The notes: generated from the letters alone by a model not told the origin. Positions 16,941 to 25,110 are shown, numbered from the stretch's first letter. The stretch: 40,799 bases of DNA from Pseudomonadota bacterium (GCA_023417515.1 JAEZFL010000025.1:1-40799), one strand, 5' to 3'. Numbers and translations are program-made.

Positions 16941-17662
16941 TCAGAAAGCCACTCCGCCACTCCGGCAACGGACGGGAGCCGATAAAGTGCCGCGGTGTCC
17001 CGCGGCGGGCCGACCAGCACCCCGGCCCCGCCCATGGCAGCGACCGCCGCGAAGGCATGCTCGTCGGTGAGGTCGTCGCCGACGAAGATCGGCCGAGCGC
17101 CGGCGAACGGCGCCTGCTTCATCAACGCGCGGACGGCGTCGCCCTTGTCGGCCCCGCGCGGACGCAGCTCGACCACCATGTTGCCGTGCTGGACGATGAG
17201 ATCGGACTCGCGCGCGAGTCGCTCCATGAAGTCGGCGACCGCCGCCGCCGCCGCGGGCGCGAGGCGGAAGTGAAGCGCGACCCCGGCGGGCTTGTCCTCG
17301 ACCAGCAGGCCGCCACGCTCGCCGGCGAAGCGGCGCACCCGGTCCCGCACGTCGTCGATCCCGCGCGGCGCGCGGAGCGGCACCCGGGTACCGTCGCCGA
17401 GCCGAAGCTCGAGGCCGTGCGACCCCGACAAGGGGATTCCCGGGATCGACAGATAGGTTTCGAGGTCGTCGATGGACCGCCCGCTGACCAGCGCGAGCCT
17501 GCCGGCGAGCCGCGCTCGCAGGCTCTCCAGCAGGCTCGCAAGCCCGGGAGCGACGGTGATCGAGTCCGGCGTGTCGGCGAGCTCGATCAGGGTGCCGTCG
17601 AAATCGAGAAACAAGGCCGCGCCGTCGAGCGCGGCCGCCGGGGGCGTCGGGAGATCAGCCAT
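16931..17662 (-). CDS. otsB: Trehalose-6-phosphate phosphatase
   Basis: A 243-residue HAD phosphatase: motif I LFLDFDGTL has the nucleophile D20 and acid D22, motif II is ALVSGRSIDD, and motif IV is FVGDDLTDEHAF. It dephosphorylates trehalose 6-phosphate from OtsA to trehalose. ATG at 17662 was chosen; a TTG two codons upstream (17668) is a possible alternative. It is the first gene of the otsB-GH15-otsA operon and its 3' end overlaps GH15 by 10 bases. The 143-base region 17663-17805 holds the divergent promoters of this operon and the tail-collar cluster. Confidence 0.95.
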   Translation of the reverse strand: MADLPTPPAAALDGAALFLDFDGTLIELADTPDSITVAPGLASLLESLRARLAGRLALVSGRSIDDLETYLSIPGIPLSGSHGLELRLGDGTRVPLRAPRGIDDVRDRVRRFAGERGGLLVEDKPAGVALHFRLAPAAAAAVADFMERLARESDLIVQHGNMVVELRPRGADKGDAVRALMKQAPFAGARPIFVGDDLTDEHAFAAVAAMGGAGVLVGPPRDTAALYRLPSVAGVAEWLSECA

Positions 17663-17805
17663 CGCCAAGCGCGTTGGCCGGTCCGCGCCCGAATCTCAAG
17701 CCGCTCGCGACTTTCGATCCAAGGTCGGAAGAGATTCGCGATTAACCATTTGCTATCGATCCCCGCAGGCGTATGGTTCGCTCGGGGCTAGGAGGGGGAT
17801 ACGCG

Positions 17806-18303
17806 ATGGCCGAGCCTTTTCTTTCGGAAATCCGCCTTTTCTCGTTCAATTTTCCGCCGAAGGGCTGGGCGTTCTGCAACGGCCAGTTCCTGCCGATCAA
17901 CCAGAACCAGGCCCTGTTCTCGCTGCTCGGCACGACCTATGGCGGCAACGGCCAGACCACTTTCGCTCTTCCGAATTTGCGGGGACGGGTGCCGATCCAT
18001 AGCGGCAACGGCCACACGCTCGGCGAGGCGGCCGGCAGCAGCGCGGTGACGATCACTCAGCAGACGATGCCGACGCACCTGCACCCGCTGATGGCGAACA
18101 CCAACAACGGCACCACCCCCCAGCCCAACAACGCGCTGCTCAGCGCCTATCTCAACGGCTACACGCAGCCGACCGACCTCACGACCCTGATGCCGCAGAC
18201 GGTCACCAATGTCGGCGGAAGCCAGCCGCACGAGAACAGACAGCCCTATCTGGTGGTCAATTTCTGCATCGCGCTCCAGGGCATCTTCCCGTCACAGAAT
18301 TGA
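17806..18303 (+). CDS. Phage tail collar-domain protein, MdpB-like (copy 1)
   Basis: A 165-residue protein with the microcystin-dependent/tail collar pattern: EIRLFSFNFPPKGWAFCNGQ, then LPINQNQALFSLLGTTYGGNGQ, LPNLRGRVPIH and the C-terminal NVGGSQPHENRQPYLVVNFCIALQGIFPSQ. Tail-collar domains occur in phage tail fibres and in stand-alone MdpB-type proteins of free-living bacteria, whose function is poorly known. TAGGAGGGGG lies upstream of the ATG at 17806; the longer frame (from 17773) would make that site coding. The first of three tandem paralogues. No other phage structural gene is nearby, so it is not part of a prophage visible here. Confidence 0.92.
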   Translation: MAEPFLSEIRLFSFNFPPKGWAFCNGQFLPINQNQALFSLLGTTYGGNGQTTFALPNLRGRVPIHSGNGHTLGEAAGSSAVTITQQTMPTHLHPLMANTNNGTTPQPNNALLSAYLNGYTQPTDLTTLMPQTVTNVGGSQPHENRQPYLVVNFCIALQGIFPSQN

Positions 18304-18313
18304 GGGCACGACC

Positions 18314-18832
18314 ATGGCACAGCCTTATGTCGGCGAGATTCGCATGTTCGCGGGCAATTTCGCGCCCGCCGGATGGATGATCTGCCAGGGTCAGACGCTG
18401 CCGATCAGCGAGAACGAAACCCTGTTTCAGCTGATCGGGACGACGTATGGCGGCGACGGCGAGTCGACGTTCAACCTGCCCAATCTGAGCAGCCGGGTGC
18501 CGGTCCATATGGGCACAGGCCCCGACGGAACGACCTACCAGATCGCCGAGATGGCCGGAGTCGAGAGCGTGACTCTGTCCACTCAGCAGATCCCGGCGCA
18601 CAGCCATCCCTTCACCGCTTCCCTGTCGCCGGGGACGTCGAACAATCCGGGAAATGCGGTGGTCGGCTCGAGCCCGTCGGTCCAGATGTTCTTCGGCCTG
18701 TCCCCGTCCAACGCCATGGCACCGCAATCCATCGGACCCGCCGGCGGAAGCCAGCCGCATGAGAACATGCAGCCTTTCCTGTGCATCAACTTCATCATCT
18801 CGCTGTTCGGCATCTTTCCGAGCCAGACCTGA
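18314..18832 (+). CDS. Phage tail collar-domain protein, MdpB-like (copy 2)
   Basis: A 172-residue paralogue of the preceding gene, with EIRMFAGNFAPAGWMICQGQ, LPISENETLFQLIGTTYGGDGE, LPNLSSRVPVH and the same GGSQPHENMQPFLCINFIISLFGIFPSQ end. The distances between conserved blocks match copy 1; the middle (AEMAGVESVTLSTQQIPAHSHPF) differs most. It starts at ATG 18314, 10 bases after the stop of copy 1, so the two are co-translated. No signal peptide. Confidence 0.92.
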   Translation: MAQPYVGEIRMFAGNFAPAGWMICQGQTLPISENETLFQLIGTTYGGDGESTFNLPNLSSRVPVHMGTGPDGTTYQIAEMAGVESVTLSTQQIPAHSHPFTASLSPGTSNNPGNAVVGSSPSVQMFFGLSPSNAMAPQSIGPAGGSQPHENMQPFLCINFIISLFGIFPSQT

Positions 18833-18844
18833 GGAGAGCATCCG

Positions 18845-19372
18845 ATGGCCGACCCGTTCGTCGCCGAGATTCGCATCTTTCCGTTCAACTTCGCGCCCAA
18901 GGGCTGGGCGTTCTGCAACGGGCAGATTTTGCCGATCTCGCAGAATACCGCGCTCTTCTCGCTGCTCGGCACGACCTATGGAGGCGACGGCAAGAGCACC
19001 TTCGCGCTCCCGGACATGCAGGGGAGCGTGCCAGTGGGCGAAGGTCAGGGCCAGGGGCTCAGCGAACGCTTCCTTGGCGAGATATCGGGAAGCGAAACCG
19101 TCACCTTGCTGGTGTCGGAGATCCCGGCGCACTCGCACGGCCTGATGTCGGACAATGAGGACGAGGCGGATTTGGAACAGCCGAGCCCGGAGGTCACCCT
19201 GGCCCGCAGCAAGGGCGGCTTTGCCTACAATACGGCGACCACTCCGCTCACCAACCTCGCCTTCGAGGCATTGCCTCCAGCCGGCGGCAACCTGCCGCAC
19301 AACAACATGATGCCGTACCTCACGCTCAATTTCTGCATCGCGCTGCAGGGAGTTTTCCCACCGCGGCCCTAA
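18845..19372 (+). CDS. Phage tail collar-domain protein, MdpB-like (copy 3)
   Basis: A 175-residue third paralogue: EIRIFPFNFAPKGWAFCNGQ, LPISQNTALFSLLGTTYGGDGK, LPDMQGSVPVGEGQGQG, then LPHNNMMPYLTLNFCIALQGVFP. The end of the C-terminal block has lost the GSQPHEN form seen in copies 1 and 2 (NLPHNN instead). The central segment (DNEDEADLEQPSPE) is acidic and unlike the others. GAGGAGAGC lies before the ATG at 18845. The N-terminal 80 residues are closest to copy 1, so copies 1 and 3 may be sisters. Confidence 0.92.
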   Translation: MADPFVAEIRIFPFNFAPKGWAFCNGQILPISQNTALFSLLGTTYGGDGKSTFALPDMQGSVPVGEGQGQGLSERFLGEISGSETVTLLVSEIPAHSHGLMSDNEDEADLEQPSPEVTLARSKGGFAYNTATTPLTNLAFEALPPAGGNLPHNNMMPYLTLNFCIALQGVFPPRP

Positions 19373-19390
19373 GCCCAAGGATGACCAGCC

Positions 19391-19834
19391 ATGGCTGAAC
19401 AGAAGAAGAGCCTGTCCCGGCGCGCAATGCTGGGCGGAGTGGTCGGCGGGGGCGCCATCGCGGCCGCCGCGGCGAAGACCGGAATCACCGATCTGGACGG
19501 TGTCACGAACACGTTCACGCGCAGCTTCAGGAGCCCTTTCCTGTCGCTGGAGCGCGCCGATCACAGAGCCTGGATCGCCGAGATCGGCGAGACGCTCGCC
19601 GTGCAGGGTGGGCCGACGCTGAAGATCGCGGGCGTCGAGACCTTCGTCAAATATGGCGAGACCGACGGCCTGATCCGCAGCCGGGCGTTCGTGGTGAACC
19701 TCGAGGCGGTGACGACGGGACGGATTGCCGGCAACACCATCCACCGAGTCACCCACCCGACCTATGGCAGCTTCGACCTGTTCCTGGTGACTTCCCCGAG
19801 CTTCCCGACCTTTGCCCAGGCAATGTTCAATTAG
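19391..19834 (+). CDS. Tat-signal protein with DUF6916-like domain
   Basis: A 147-residue protein whose start (KSLSRRAMLGGVVGGGAIAAAA) is a twin-arginine signal, so it is probably exported folded. The remaining 115 residues contain a small beta-rich domain ending TYGSFDLFLVTSPSFPTFAQAMFN. The same ending pattern (FLVPI... YEAVF) occurs in the small protein encoded at 20424-20705, and both resemble DUF6916, a domain often beside tail-collar proteins. It starts 18 bases after copy 3. Export of this one and absence of a signal in the collar proteins is a point worth testing. Confidence 0.75.
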   Translation: MAEQKKSLSRRAMLGGVVGGGAIAAAAAKTGITDLDGVTNTFTRSFRSPFLSLERADHRAWIAEIGETLAVQGGPTLKIAGVETFVKYGETDGLIRSRAFVVNLEAVTTGRIAGNTIHRVTHPTYGSFDLFLVTSPSFPTFAQAMFN

Positions 19835-20330
19835 CGAGCCGCAGCGGGCGGCGTCCACGCCGCCCCTGGACCTTATCCTCCGGGCGATGAGCGACGACGA
19901 CCTGCCGTTCGTCGCGACGCTCTATGCCTCCACGCGGCGCGAGGAGCTTGCCGCCACCGGCTGGCCGCAGGAGATGCAGGACGCCTTCCTGCGCCAGCAG
20001 CACGAGGCGCAGCACGCATTCTATCGCGCGACCTATGACGGCGCCCAATGGCTGATCATCGAGCGCAACGGAGGGGCGGTCGGCCGCCTCTACCGGGTGG
20101 TCTGGCCGCGGGAGATCAGGGTCATCGACATCTCGCTCGTGCCGGAAGCGCGCGGGGCCGGGATCGGCGGCGCGATCCTCGCCGCGATCCAGGACGAGGC
20201 ACGCGGGCTCGGCAAGGCGGTGTCGATCCATGTCGAGAAGAACAACCGCGCGCGCCAGCTCTACCTGCGGCTCGGCTTCGCGGTCATCGAGGACAAGGGC
20301 GTCTACGACCTGATGGAGTGGCGGCCCTAG
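19812..20330 (+). CDS. GNAT-family N-acetyltransferase
   Basis: A GNAT fold is evident: RAMSDDDLPFVATLYASTR at the start, ISLVPEARGAGIGGAILAAIQDEA with the acetyl-CoA loop RGAGIG, and ENNRARQLYLRLGFAVIEDKGVYDLMEW at the end. It transfers acetyl from acetyl-CoA to an unknown amine. The start is not settled: TTG at 19812 overlaps the previous gene by 23 bases and gives 172 residues; ATG at 19887 would cut into the first strand (LDLILRAM). The domain is complete only if translation starts upstream of 19887. Closes the tail-collar gene run. Confidence 0.85.
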   Translation: MPRQCSISEPQRAASTPPLDLILRAMSDDDLPFVATLYASTRREELAATGWPQEMQDAFLRQQHEAQHAFYRATYDGAQWLIIERNGGAVGRLYRVVWPREIRVIDISLVPEARGAGIGGAILAAIQDEARGLGKAVSIHVEKNNRARQLYLRLGFAVIEDKGVYDLMEWRP

Positions 20331-20342
20331 AGACGGATCGTC

Positions 20343-20365
20343 CGAGGGCGCGAACAAGGCCCTCG
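20343..20365. terminator. Hairpin between convergent GNAT and DUF6916-like genes
   Basis: CGAGGGC (20343-20349) pairs with GCCCTCG (20359-20365) across a nine-base loop. It lies between the stops of two convergent genes. The stem is short and there is no T run, so it is a weak candidate terminator. Confidence 0.4.
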
Positions 20366-20423
20366 CAAATATCCGAGACGGAGAATCAGGGTCCCGGCCG
20401 AGTCGGCCTGGAACGATCCTGGC

Positions 20424-20705
20424 CTAATAGAAGACCGCTTCGTAGCGGGTGGCGTGCGCGTTCTGCGCGATCGGCACGAGGAAGATCTCGTGCGTTCCCG
20501 CCGGCGAGCTCACCGTCATGATCGACTGGGCGAGAAGCGGCTCGAGCGGCCCCTGGAATTCGAGGCGAAAGCCGCCGCCGTCGCGCTGCGCGTGGGCGAG
20601 CGGCTCGGCCCCCACCAGGGTCATCGCCACTTGCCCGTCGGGCGCGGTCACCTCGCACGCGCCGTTCACCCAGGGCGCGAAATCGTCGATGGTCAGAACC
20701 GTCAC
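20424..20705 (-). CDS. Small protein resembling DUF6916
   Basis: A 93-residue protein starting with GTG at 20705: TVLTIDDFAPWVNGACEV..., middle FRLEFQGPLEPLLAQ and end GTHEIFLVPIAQNAHATRYEAVF. That FLVPI...YEAVF ending and the spacing of the beta-strands match the domain of the Tat-signal protein in the facing cluster, and DUF6916 proteins in general. No signal peptide. It lies 8 bases after the SH3-protein stop on the same strand, so it is probably co-transcribed with it. Function unknown. The upstream extension of this frame is discarded because it runs through the SH3 gene. Confidence 0.72.
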   Translation of the reverse strand: MTVLTIDDFAPWVNGACEVTAPDGQVAMTLVGAEPLAHAQRDGGGFRLEFQGPLEPLLAQSIMTVSSPAGTHEIFLVPIAQNAHATRYEAVFY

Positions 20706-20713
20706 GCGCCCTC

Positions 20714-21199
20714 TCAGTTGATCGTCTCGGTGGCTTCGACGCCCCACAGGGTATCGACTCGGATATAGCCGCGGCGGCCGCCGACGTCGAACAGGCACCA
20801 GCCGTCGCGGCAGCGCGACACGCGGCCGACCACGCCCGGCTCGGCGCGATAGCGGACGGCCGAGCCGGCATCGGGCGACTCGTGCATCGGCTGCGGGCTC
20901 TCGCCGCGGACGATTCCGCTGCGCTGGTCGGACAGCAGCCGCACCAGCATCCAGCCCTCGGTGCCGTCCGGGTCCTGGACCCGCCGCCAGTCGCCCTGGA
21001 TGGCGACCACGCGGATCGGCAGGTCGGGGCGAATGTAGAGCCAGGTCGCCGGATAGGTCTGGGCCGGGCCGACTCGCATCAGAGCGCGGCCGGCGGCGAT
21101 CGATGCCCAATAAGGGGGCTGGCGCTGCGCTTCCGCGACGCCGACGATCCCGGTCCAGGCCGCGAGCAGCAGGAAAGCGGCAGCGACGCGCGCGCGCAT
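20714..21199 (-). CDS. Exported SH3-domain protein
   Basis: A 161-residue protein with a signal peptide (MRARVAAAFLLLAAWTGIVGVAEAQ) and two bacterial SH3-like stretches: ALMRVGPAQTYPATWLYIRPDLPIRVVAIQGDWRRVQD with DGTEGWMLVRLLS, then SAVRYRAEPGVVGRVSRCRDGWCLFDVGGRRGYIRVDTLWG. The pair of cysteines in SRCRDGWC could form a disulphide. SH3b proteins of this type commonly bind peptidoglycan or act as periplasmic accessory proteins. It follows the flavin oxidoreductase with a 5-base gap. Confidence 0.88.
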   Translation of the reverse strand: MRARVAAAFLLLAAWTGIVGVAEAQRQPPYWASIAAGRALMRVGPAQTYPATWLYIRPDLPIRVVAIQGDWRRVQDPDGTEGWMLVRLLSDQRSGIVRGESPQPMHESPDAGSAVRYRAEPGVVGRVSRCRDGWCLFDVGGRRGYIRVDTLWGVEATETIN

Positions 21200-21204
21200 G
21201 GTCC

Positions 21205-22611
21205 TTAGTCCCCGGTCAGGATCCGATCGACGAGCTGCTTCACCGTCGGGACGAAGCCGTTCGAATAGAAAGGATCCTTCTTGAAGCGGAAGGCCGAGTG
21301 GCCGGCGAACATGAGATTCTGCTCGACCGGTCCGCCATGGGCGATGTCCTGCAGCGTCTTCTGGATGCAGAAGCTGCGCGGGTCGGCGAGGCGGCCGGTC
21401 GTGTTCTTCTCATTGTCGGCCCAGGACGAGAACTGGCACTGGCTGAGGCAGCCCATGCAATCGGCCTGGTCCTTGCGGATGACCTTCTTCTCCTCCGGGG
21501 TGACGAAGACCAAAGTCTCGTCCGGCGTCTTCAGGGCGTCGGTATAGCCCTGAGCGAACCATTCGCGGGCATGAAGCAGGTCGCCCTTGGTGACCCAATA
21601 ATTCTTCTTGCCGGCGACTCCGACGTCGAGCTGGAAGCGATGGTCGCCGAGCTCCTCCTTGGTGAATGCGATCTGGCGGTGCGAGCGCGCCTCGAGATTG
21701 CGAAGGAACGGGTTGAGCACCGCCGAGGAATAGAAGCCGGTCGGCGAGAAGCGGTGGAGCAGGATGTCCCCGTCCTCGAGCTCCATCAGCTTGCGCTTCC
21801 ACCCTTCGGGGATCGGGCTTTCCTTGGTGAGCAGCGGCCGAGTGCCGAACTGGAAGGCGATCTGGCCGAGCTCCGGATTGTCGATCCAATGCTCCCATTC
21901 CTTGAGGTTCCACACGCCGCCGGCCATGACGATCGGCACGCTGTCCGGGATGCCGCCCTCGCGCATCGTCTCCCTGAGCGCCTTGACTCGCGGATAGGGA
22001 TCCTCCGGCTTCAGCGGGTCCTCGGCATTGGAAAGTCCGTTATGGCCGCCGGCCAGCCAGGGGTCCTCGTAGACGACCGCGGCCAGCCATTCGGCGGCCT
22101 TGGAATAAGCGCGCTTCCACAGCGCCCGGAAGGCGCGCGCGGAGCTGATGATCGGAAGGTAGCTGACGCCGTGGGACGCGGCGATCTCGGACAGCTTGTA
22201 GGGCATTCCGGCGCCGCAGGTGACTCCCGCGACCATGCCCTTGGTGCGCTCGAGCACGCCTTCGAGCACGCGCTGGGCGCCGCCCATCTCCCACAGCACG
22301 TTGATGTTGATCGCGCCCTTGCCGTTCGAAATCTCGAAGGCGCGGCGGACCTGCTCGACGGCGCCGTCGATGGCGTAGCGGATCAGCTCCTCGTGCCGCT
22401 CGCGGCGGGTGAGCGCATGATAGATCTGGGGGATGATGCGGCCCTCGGCGTCATAGCTGTCGGCATTGACCGCCGACACCGTGCCGATGCCGCCCGCGGC
22501 CGCCCAGGCGCCGGAGCTCATGTGATTGGTCGCGGAAACGCCTTTGCCCCCTTCGACCAGCGGGAACACTTCACGACCCCCATACATGATCGGGGCGATA
22601 CCCTTGAACAT
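21205..22611 (-). CDS. Nitronate monooxygenase-like flavin oxidoreductase
   Basis: A 468-residue TIM-barrel flavoprotein. Typical nitronate monooxygenase/2-nitropropane dioxygenase features are seen: the N-terminal PLVEGGKGVSATNHMSSGAWAAAGGIGTV, GVTCGAGMPYKL, PIVMAGGVWN and FGTRPLLT, which line the FMN site. The C-terminal part is about 100 residues longer than in common members and has four cysteines (C385, C388, C392 and C415), which might bind an Fe-S cluster or zinc. The ATG at 22611 follows GGAGG with good spacing. Substrate unknown. Confidence 0.88.
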   Translation of the reverse strand: MFKGIAPIMYGGREVFPLVEGGKGVSATNHMSSGAWAAAGGIGTVSAVNADSYDAEGRIIPQIYHALTRRERHEELIRYAIDGAVEQVRRAFEISNGKGAININVLWEMGGAQRVLEGVLERTKGMVAGVTCGAGMPYKLSEIAASHGVSYLPIISSARAFRALWKRAYSKAAEWLAAVVYEDPWLAGGHNGLSNAEDPLKPEDPYPRVKALRETMREGGIPDSVPIVMAGGVWNLKEWEHWIDNPELGQIAFQFGTRPLLTKESPIPEGWKRKLMELEDGDILLHRFSPTGFYSSAVLNPFLRNLEARSHRQIAFTKEELGDHRFQLDVGVAGKKNYWVTKGDLLHAREWFAQGYTDALKTPDETLVFVTPEEKKVIRKDQADCMGCLSQCQFSSWADNEKNTTGRLADPRSFCIQKTLQDIAHGGPVEQNLMFAGHSAFRFKKDPFYSNGFVPTVKQLVDRILTGD

Positions 22612-22665
22612 TCAACCTCCGTAACGGAACGGCACCCTATAGGCGCATCGCGCCGCGGGGTAAAA

Positions 22666-23808
22666 TCATAGTCGCGGCGCCCCAAACGCTTCAGGGCGGC
22701 CGATCGCCTCACCGTACAGTCTCGCATAACGTGCGATCATGTCGCGCTCGTCATAATTGGCGAGGGCCGTGGCGCGATTGGCCGCGCCGACATGGCGGCG
22801 AAGCGCCGGATCGTCAATGAAGCGGGCGAGCGCCGAGCGGAGGACCTCCTCGTCGCCGATGGCGAAACGGTTCTCCTCCGAGACCATGTGAGCGATGTCG
22901 CCGACATCGGTGGACACAACCGGCAGGCCAGCCGCCATCGCCTCGATGAGGGAGATCGGCGCCTGCTCGCTGTGCGAGTTCAGGGCGAAAATGTCGAAAT
23001 GGCCGATCCACTCATGCGGCTTGGGGAGGAAGCCCGCGAGCAAGACATGATCCTCACCCGCCCAAATGGAGATAGAATCCTCGATCGCCCCCCTGTCCGG
23101 GCCTTCGCCGACAATGACGAGACGCGTGTCGCTCTGCATGTCCACGGTCGCCATGAAGTTCGCGACGAGGCGCGGCAGGTTCTTGACCGCGCGGAGGCCG
23201 GCGACCGTACCGACGATCACGTCGCCCTCCCGCTTGTCGAGGCCCAGGATCGGCCGGCTCGGCGGGTGCTGGAAGCGGACGAGGTCGATACCGTTGGGGA
23301 TTCGGACGAGACGGCCCGCGGGCTGGCGCCATTCGGCCGTTGCGATCGCCGCGAGCCGCTCGGACGGCACGACGAGGCGATGTGCCGCGGGCAGGGCGAG
23401 GCGGCGGAAGCGGTTGCGGAGCGGCTTGCGGCGGGCCGCCTCGTCCTCGTTGAACCCGTCCTCGTGGTGGACGAGCGGAGGTCCGCCGAGCAGCCGCCGC
23501 GCCGCGACGGCGTCCATCGCGCCCCAATTGTAGGTGAGGACGAGGTCGAAGCCGCGCATGTAGCGCGCCAGCTTGCGGTAGCGGCCGAGGCCCGGGCGGC
23601 CGGTCAGCGAGGGCGCATCCTTCGCGCGAGTCACCGCGATGCCCGGCGCCACCGCATCCATCGCGCCCCACTGGTCGGTGGCGTTGAGGATGACATGCTC
23701 GGCGGCCTCGCCGAACGCGTTCATCAGCCGCACCGCCCGGGCTTCCTTGCCGCCCAGAGCGAAGGTCGAATGGGCGTGGAGGATCCGGACGGGACGCCCG
23801 TCAGGCAA
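22666..23808 (-). CDS. Family 4 glycosyltransferase
   Basis: A 380-residue GT-B protein: N-terminal VRILHAHSTFALGGKEARAVRLM, C-terminal VIVGTVAGLRAVKNLPRLVANF and the donor-binding segment HSEQAPISLIEAMAAGLPVVSTDVGD with the EX7E-like glutamate. Retaining GT4 enzymes transfer sugars onto polysaccharides or lipids. Translation seems to start with TTG at 23808, overlapping the hydrolase stop by eight bases; no better start lies further in without deleting the first strand. Acceptor not known. Confidence 0.88.
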   Translation of the reverse strand: MPDGRPVRILHAHSTFALGGKEARAVRLMNAFGEAAEHVILNATDQWGAMDAVAPGIAVTRAKDAPSLTGRPGLGRYRKLARYMRGFDLVLTYNWGAMDAVAARRLLGGPPLVHHEDGFNEDEAARRKPLRNRFRRLALPAAHRLVVPSERLAAIATAEWRQPAGRLVRIPNGIDLVRFQHPPSRPILGLDKREGDVIVGTVAGLRAVKNLPRLVANFMATVDMQSDTRLVIVGEGPDRGAIEDSISIWAGEDHVLLAGFLPKPHEWIGHFDIFALNSHSEQAPISLIEAMAAGLPVVSTDVGDIAHMVSEENRFAIGDEEVLRSALARFIDDPALRRHVGAANRATALANYDERDMIARYARLYGEAIGRPEAFGAPRL

Positions 23809-24703
23809 GGGCGAGCCGCTCCTCGACCCGGCGGAGCAGCCGGTCGATGCCGGCCTGCACCTCCGGCTCGTCGAGAGTCGGTGCGTGGCCGATGCCGGGC
23901 ACGGTCACCGCTTCGAGATCGGGGTGCTCGGCCTCCATCCGCGCCAGCGTCTCGGGCGAGAGGATGTCGCTGGTCTCGCCGCGCACGACGGTGACCGGCA
24001 CGTGCTTCAGAGCCGCGAAGGCGCTCCACAGGTCGAGGCCGGCGGTGACGGGCAGCTTGAACGGCTCGGCGATGCGCATGTCGTAGTCGAACACGATTCG
24101 CCCGGAATTGTTGAGCCGTGCGACTCGCTTGGCGAAGACCAGCCAGTCGTCGAGCTGCCAGTCCGGGTAGCAGGGCCGCTGCACCTCGGCGAGGTCGCGG
24201 GCGGCGTGCACCCAGGTCGGCCAGGTCGACGAGCGGCCGACATAGGAACGGATTCGCGCCACGCCCGAATCGTCGAGCTCGGGGCCGATGTCGTTGACCA
24301 GGATTCCCGCGACCCGTTCCTTCTCGGCAGCCCCGAGAAGCATCGAGAGGAGGCCGCCGAGCGAGGTGCCGAACAGGATGAACCGCTCCAGCGCCAGCTC
24401 GTTCAGAAGCGCCTCCAGATCCTGGAGATAGGTGAGCGGGACATAGGTCATCGGGTCCTTGGCATAAGCGCTCTCGCCGCGCCCGCGCAGGTCGACCGCG
24501 ATCACCCGCCAGTCGCCGGCGAGCCGCTCCGCCACCCCTTCCCAGTCGCGGGCGTTGCGGGTGAGGCCGGGGATGCAGATGATCGGCGGCTTGCCCGGAT
24601 CGTCGCCCGCATAGTCGCGATAATGGAGGCGCAGGCCGTCATTCGACCACCAGTAGCCGTCGCTCCAGACCGTCACGCCGCCCTCCGCTTGTGCTGGGGC
24701 CAT
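23801..24703 (-). CDS. Alpha/beta-hydrolase
   Basis: A 300-residue alpha/beta-hydrolase. PPIICIPGLTRNARDW gives the oxyanion strand, AVDLRGRGESA the next turn, GTSLGG holds the nucleophile (S114 from the ATG at 24703) and GIGHAPTLDEPEV supplies the catalytic histidine. Closest in layout to small esterases or lactonases; substrate unknown. The longer frame upstream of 24703 reads into YjbR and was rejected. It lies 35 bases after the YjbR gene and overlaps the GT4 by eight bases, so yjbR, hydrolase, GT4, flavin oxidoreductase, SH3 and DUF6916-like genes may be one transcript. Confidence 0.92.
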   Translation of the reverse strand: MAPAQAEGGVTVWSDGYWWSNDGLRLHYRDYAGDDPGKPPIICIPGLTRNARDWEGVAERLAGDWRVIAVDLRGRGESAYAKDPMTYVPLTYLQDLEALLNELALERFILFGTSLGGLLSMLLGAAEKERVAGILVNDIGPELDDSGVARIRSYVGRSSTWPTWVHAARDLAEVQRPCYPDWQLDDWLVFAKRVARLNNSGRIVFDYDMRIAEPFKLPVTAGLDLWSAFAALKHVPVTVVRGETSDILSPETLARMEAEHPDLEAVTVPGIGHAPTLDEPEVQAGIDRLLRRVEERLALA

Positions 24704-24738
24704 ATTGACCGTGAGCGCGCGCGGGGCAAGCGGCGCAC

Positions 24739-25110
24739 TCAGCCGCCCCGCTCGTCCAATTCCTTGACGAGCTTGCGCGGGGCCTGGGCGCGGTAGCTTT
24801 CCTCGATCCATTCCTTGAGCTGGTCGAGCGGCGGGATGTCGTCCTCGGGCGGGGCGAGGCTGACCCAGCCGCTCTTGCCGAGACCGTAGCCGGTCGGCGT
24901 CGCGTAAGGCAGGTCGAGGACCGCGGCGCCGGTATAGGGGAGCTTGACCGACAGGCTGAACGGCTCGCCAGCGACCGGCAGGTAGGCGAAGGTCTTGTCC
25001 TTGACCGCGAGGTCGTCATGCTCGGGCCAGGGCGATTTGGAATGGGCGCCGGGAAGGGTCAGGCCCCAGGCGCGCAGCTCCGCGAGGATCGCATCCGACT
25101 TTCCGCCCAT
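24739..25110 (-). CDS. MmcQ/YjbR-family protein
   Basis: A 123-residue protein with the MmcQ/YjbR layout: short helix at the start, GLTLPGAHSKSPWPEHDDLAVKDKTFAYL in the first half, GWVSLAPPEDDIPPLDQLKEWIEESY in the second. This family has a CyaY-like/double-wing fold and is thought to bind DNA, without known physiological role. ATG at 25110. It is divergent from selO and the first gene of a long minus-strand run. Confidence 0.9.
   Translation of the reverse strand: MGGKSDAILAELRAWGLTLPGAHSKSPWPEHDDLAVKDKTFAYLPVAGEPFSLSVKLPYTGAAVLDLPYATPTGYGLGKSGWVSLAPPEDDIPPLDQLKEWIEESYRAQAPRKLVKELDERGG

Noticed and set aside
15237..16985. 582-codon open frame on the plus strand opposite the GH15 gene
   Set aside because: Shadow of GH15, no domain, no ribosome site.
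17806..19372. Prophage remnant
   Set aside because: Tail-collar domains alone, with no capsid, terminase, portal or integrase gene and no attachment-site repeat.
18257..19858. 533-codon open frame on the minus strand opposite the tail-collar genes
   Set aside because: Antisense of three clear paralogues; its internal similarity is a by-product of theirs.
21103..22671. 522-codon open frame on the plus strand opposite the flavin oxidoreductase
   Set aside because: Shadow frame without family match.
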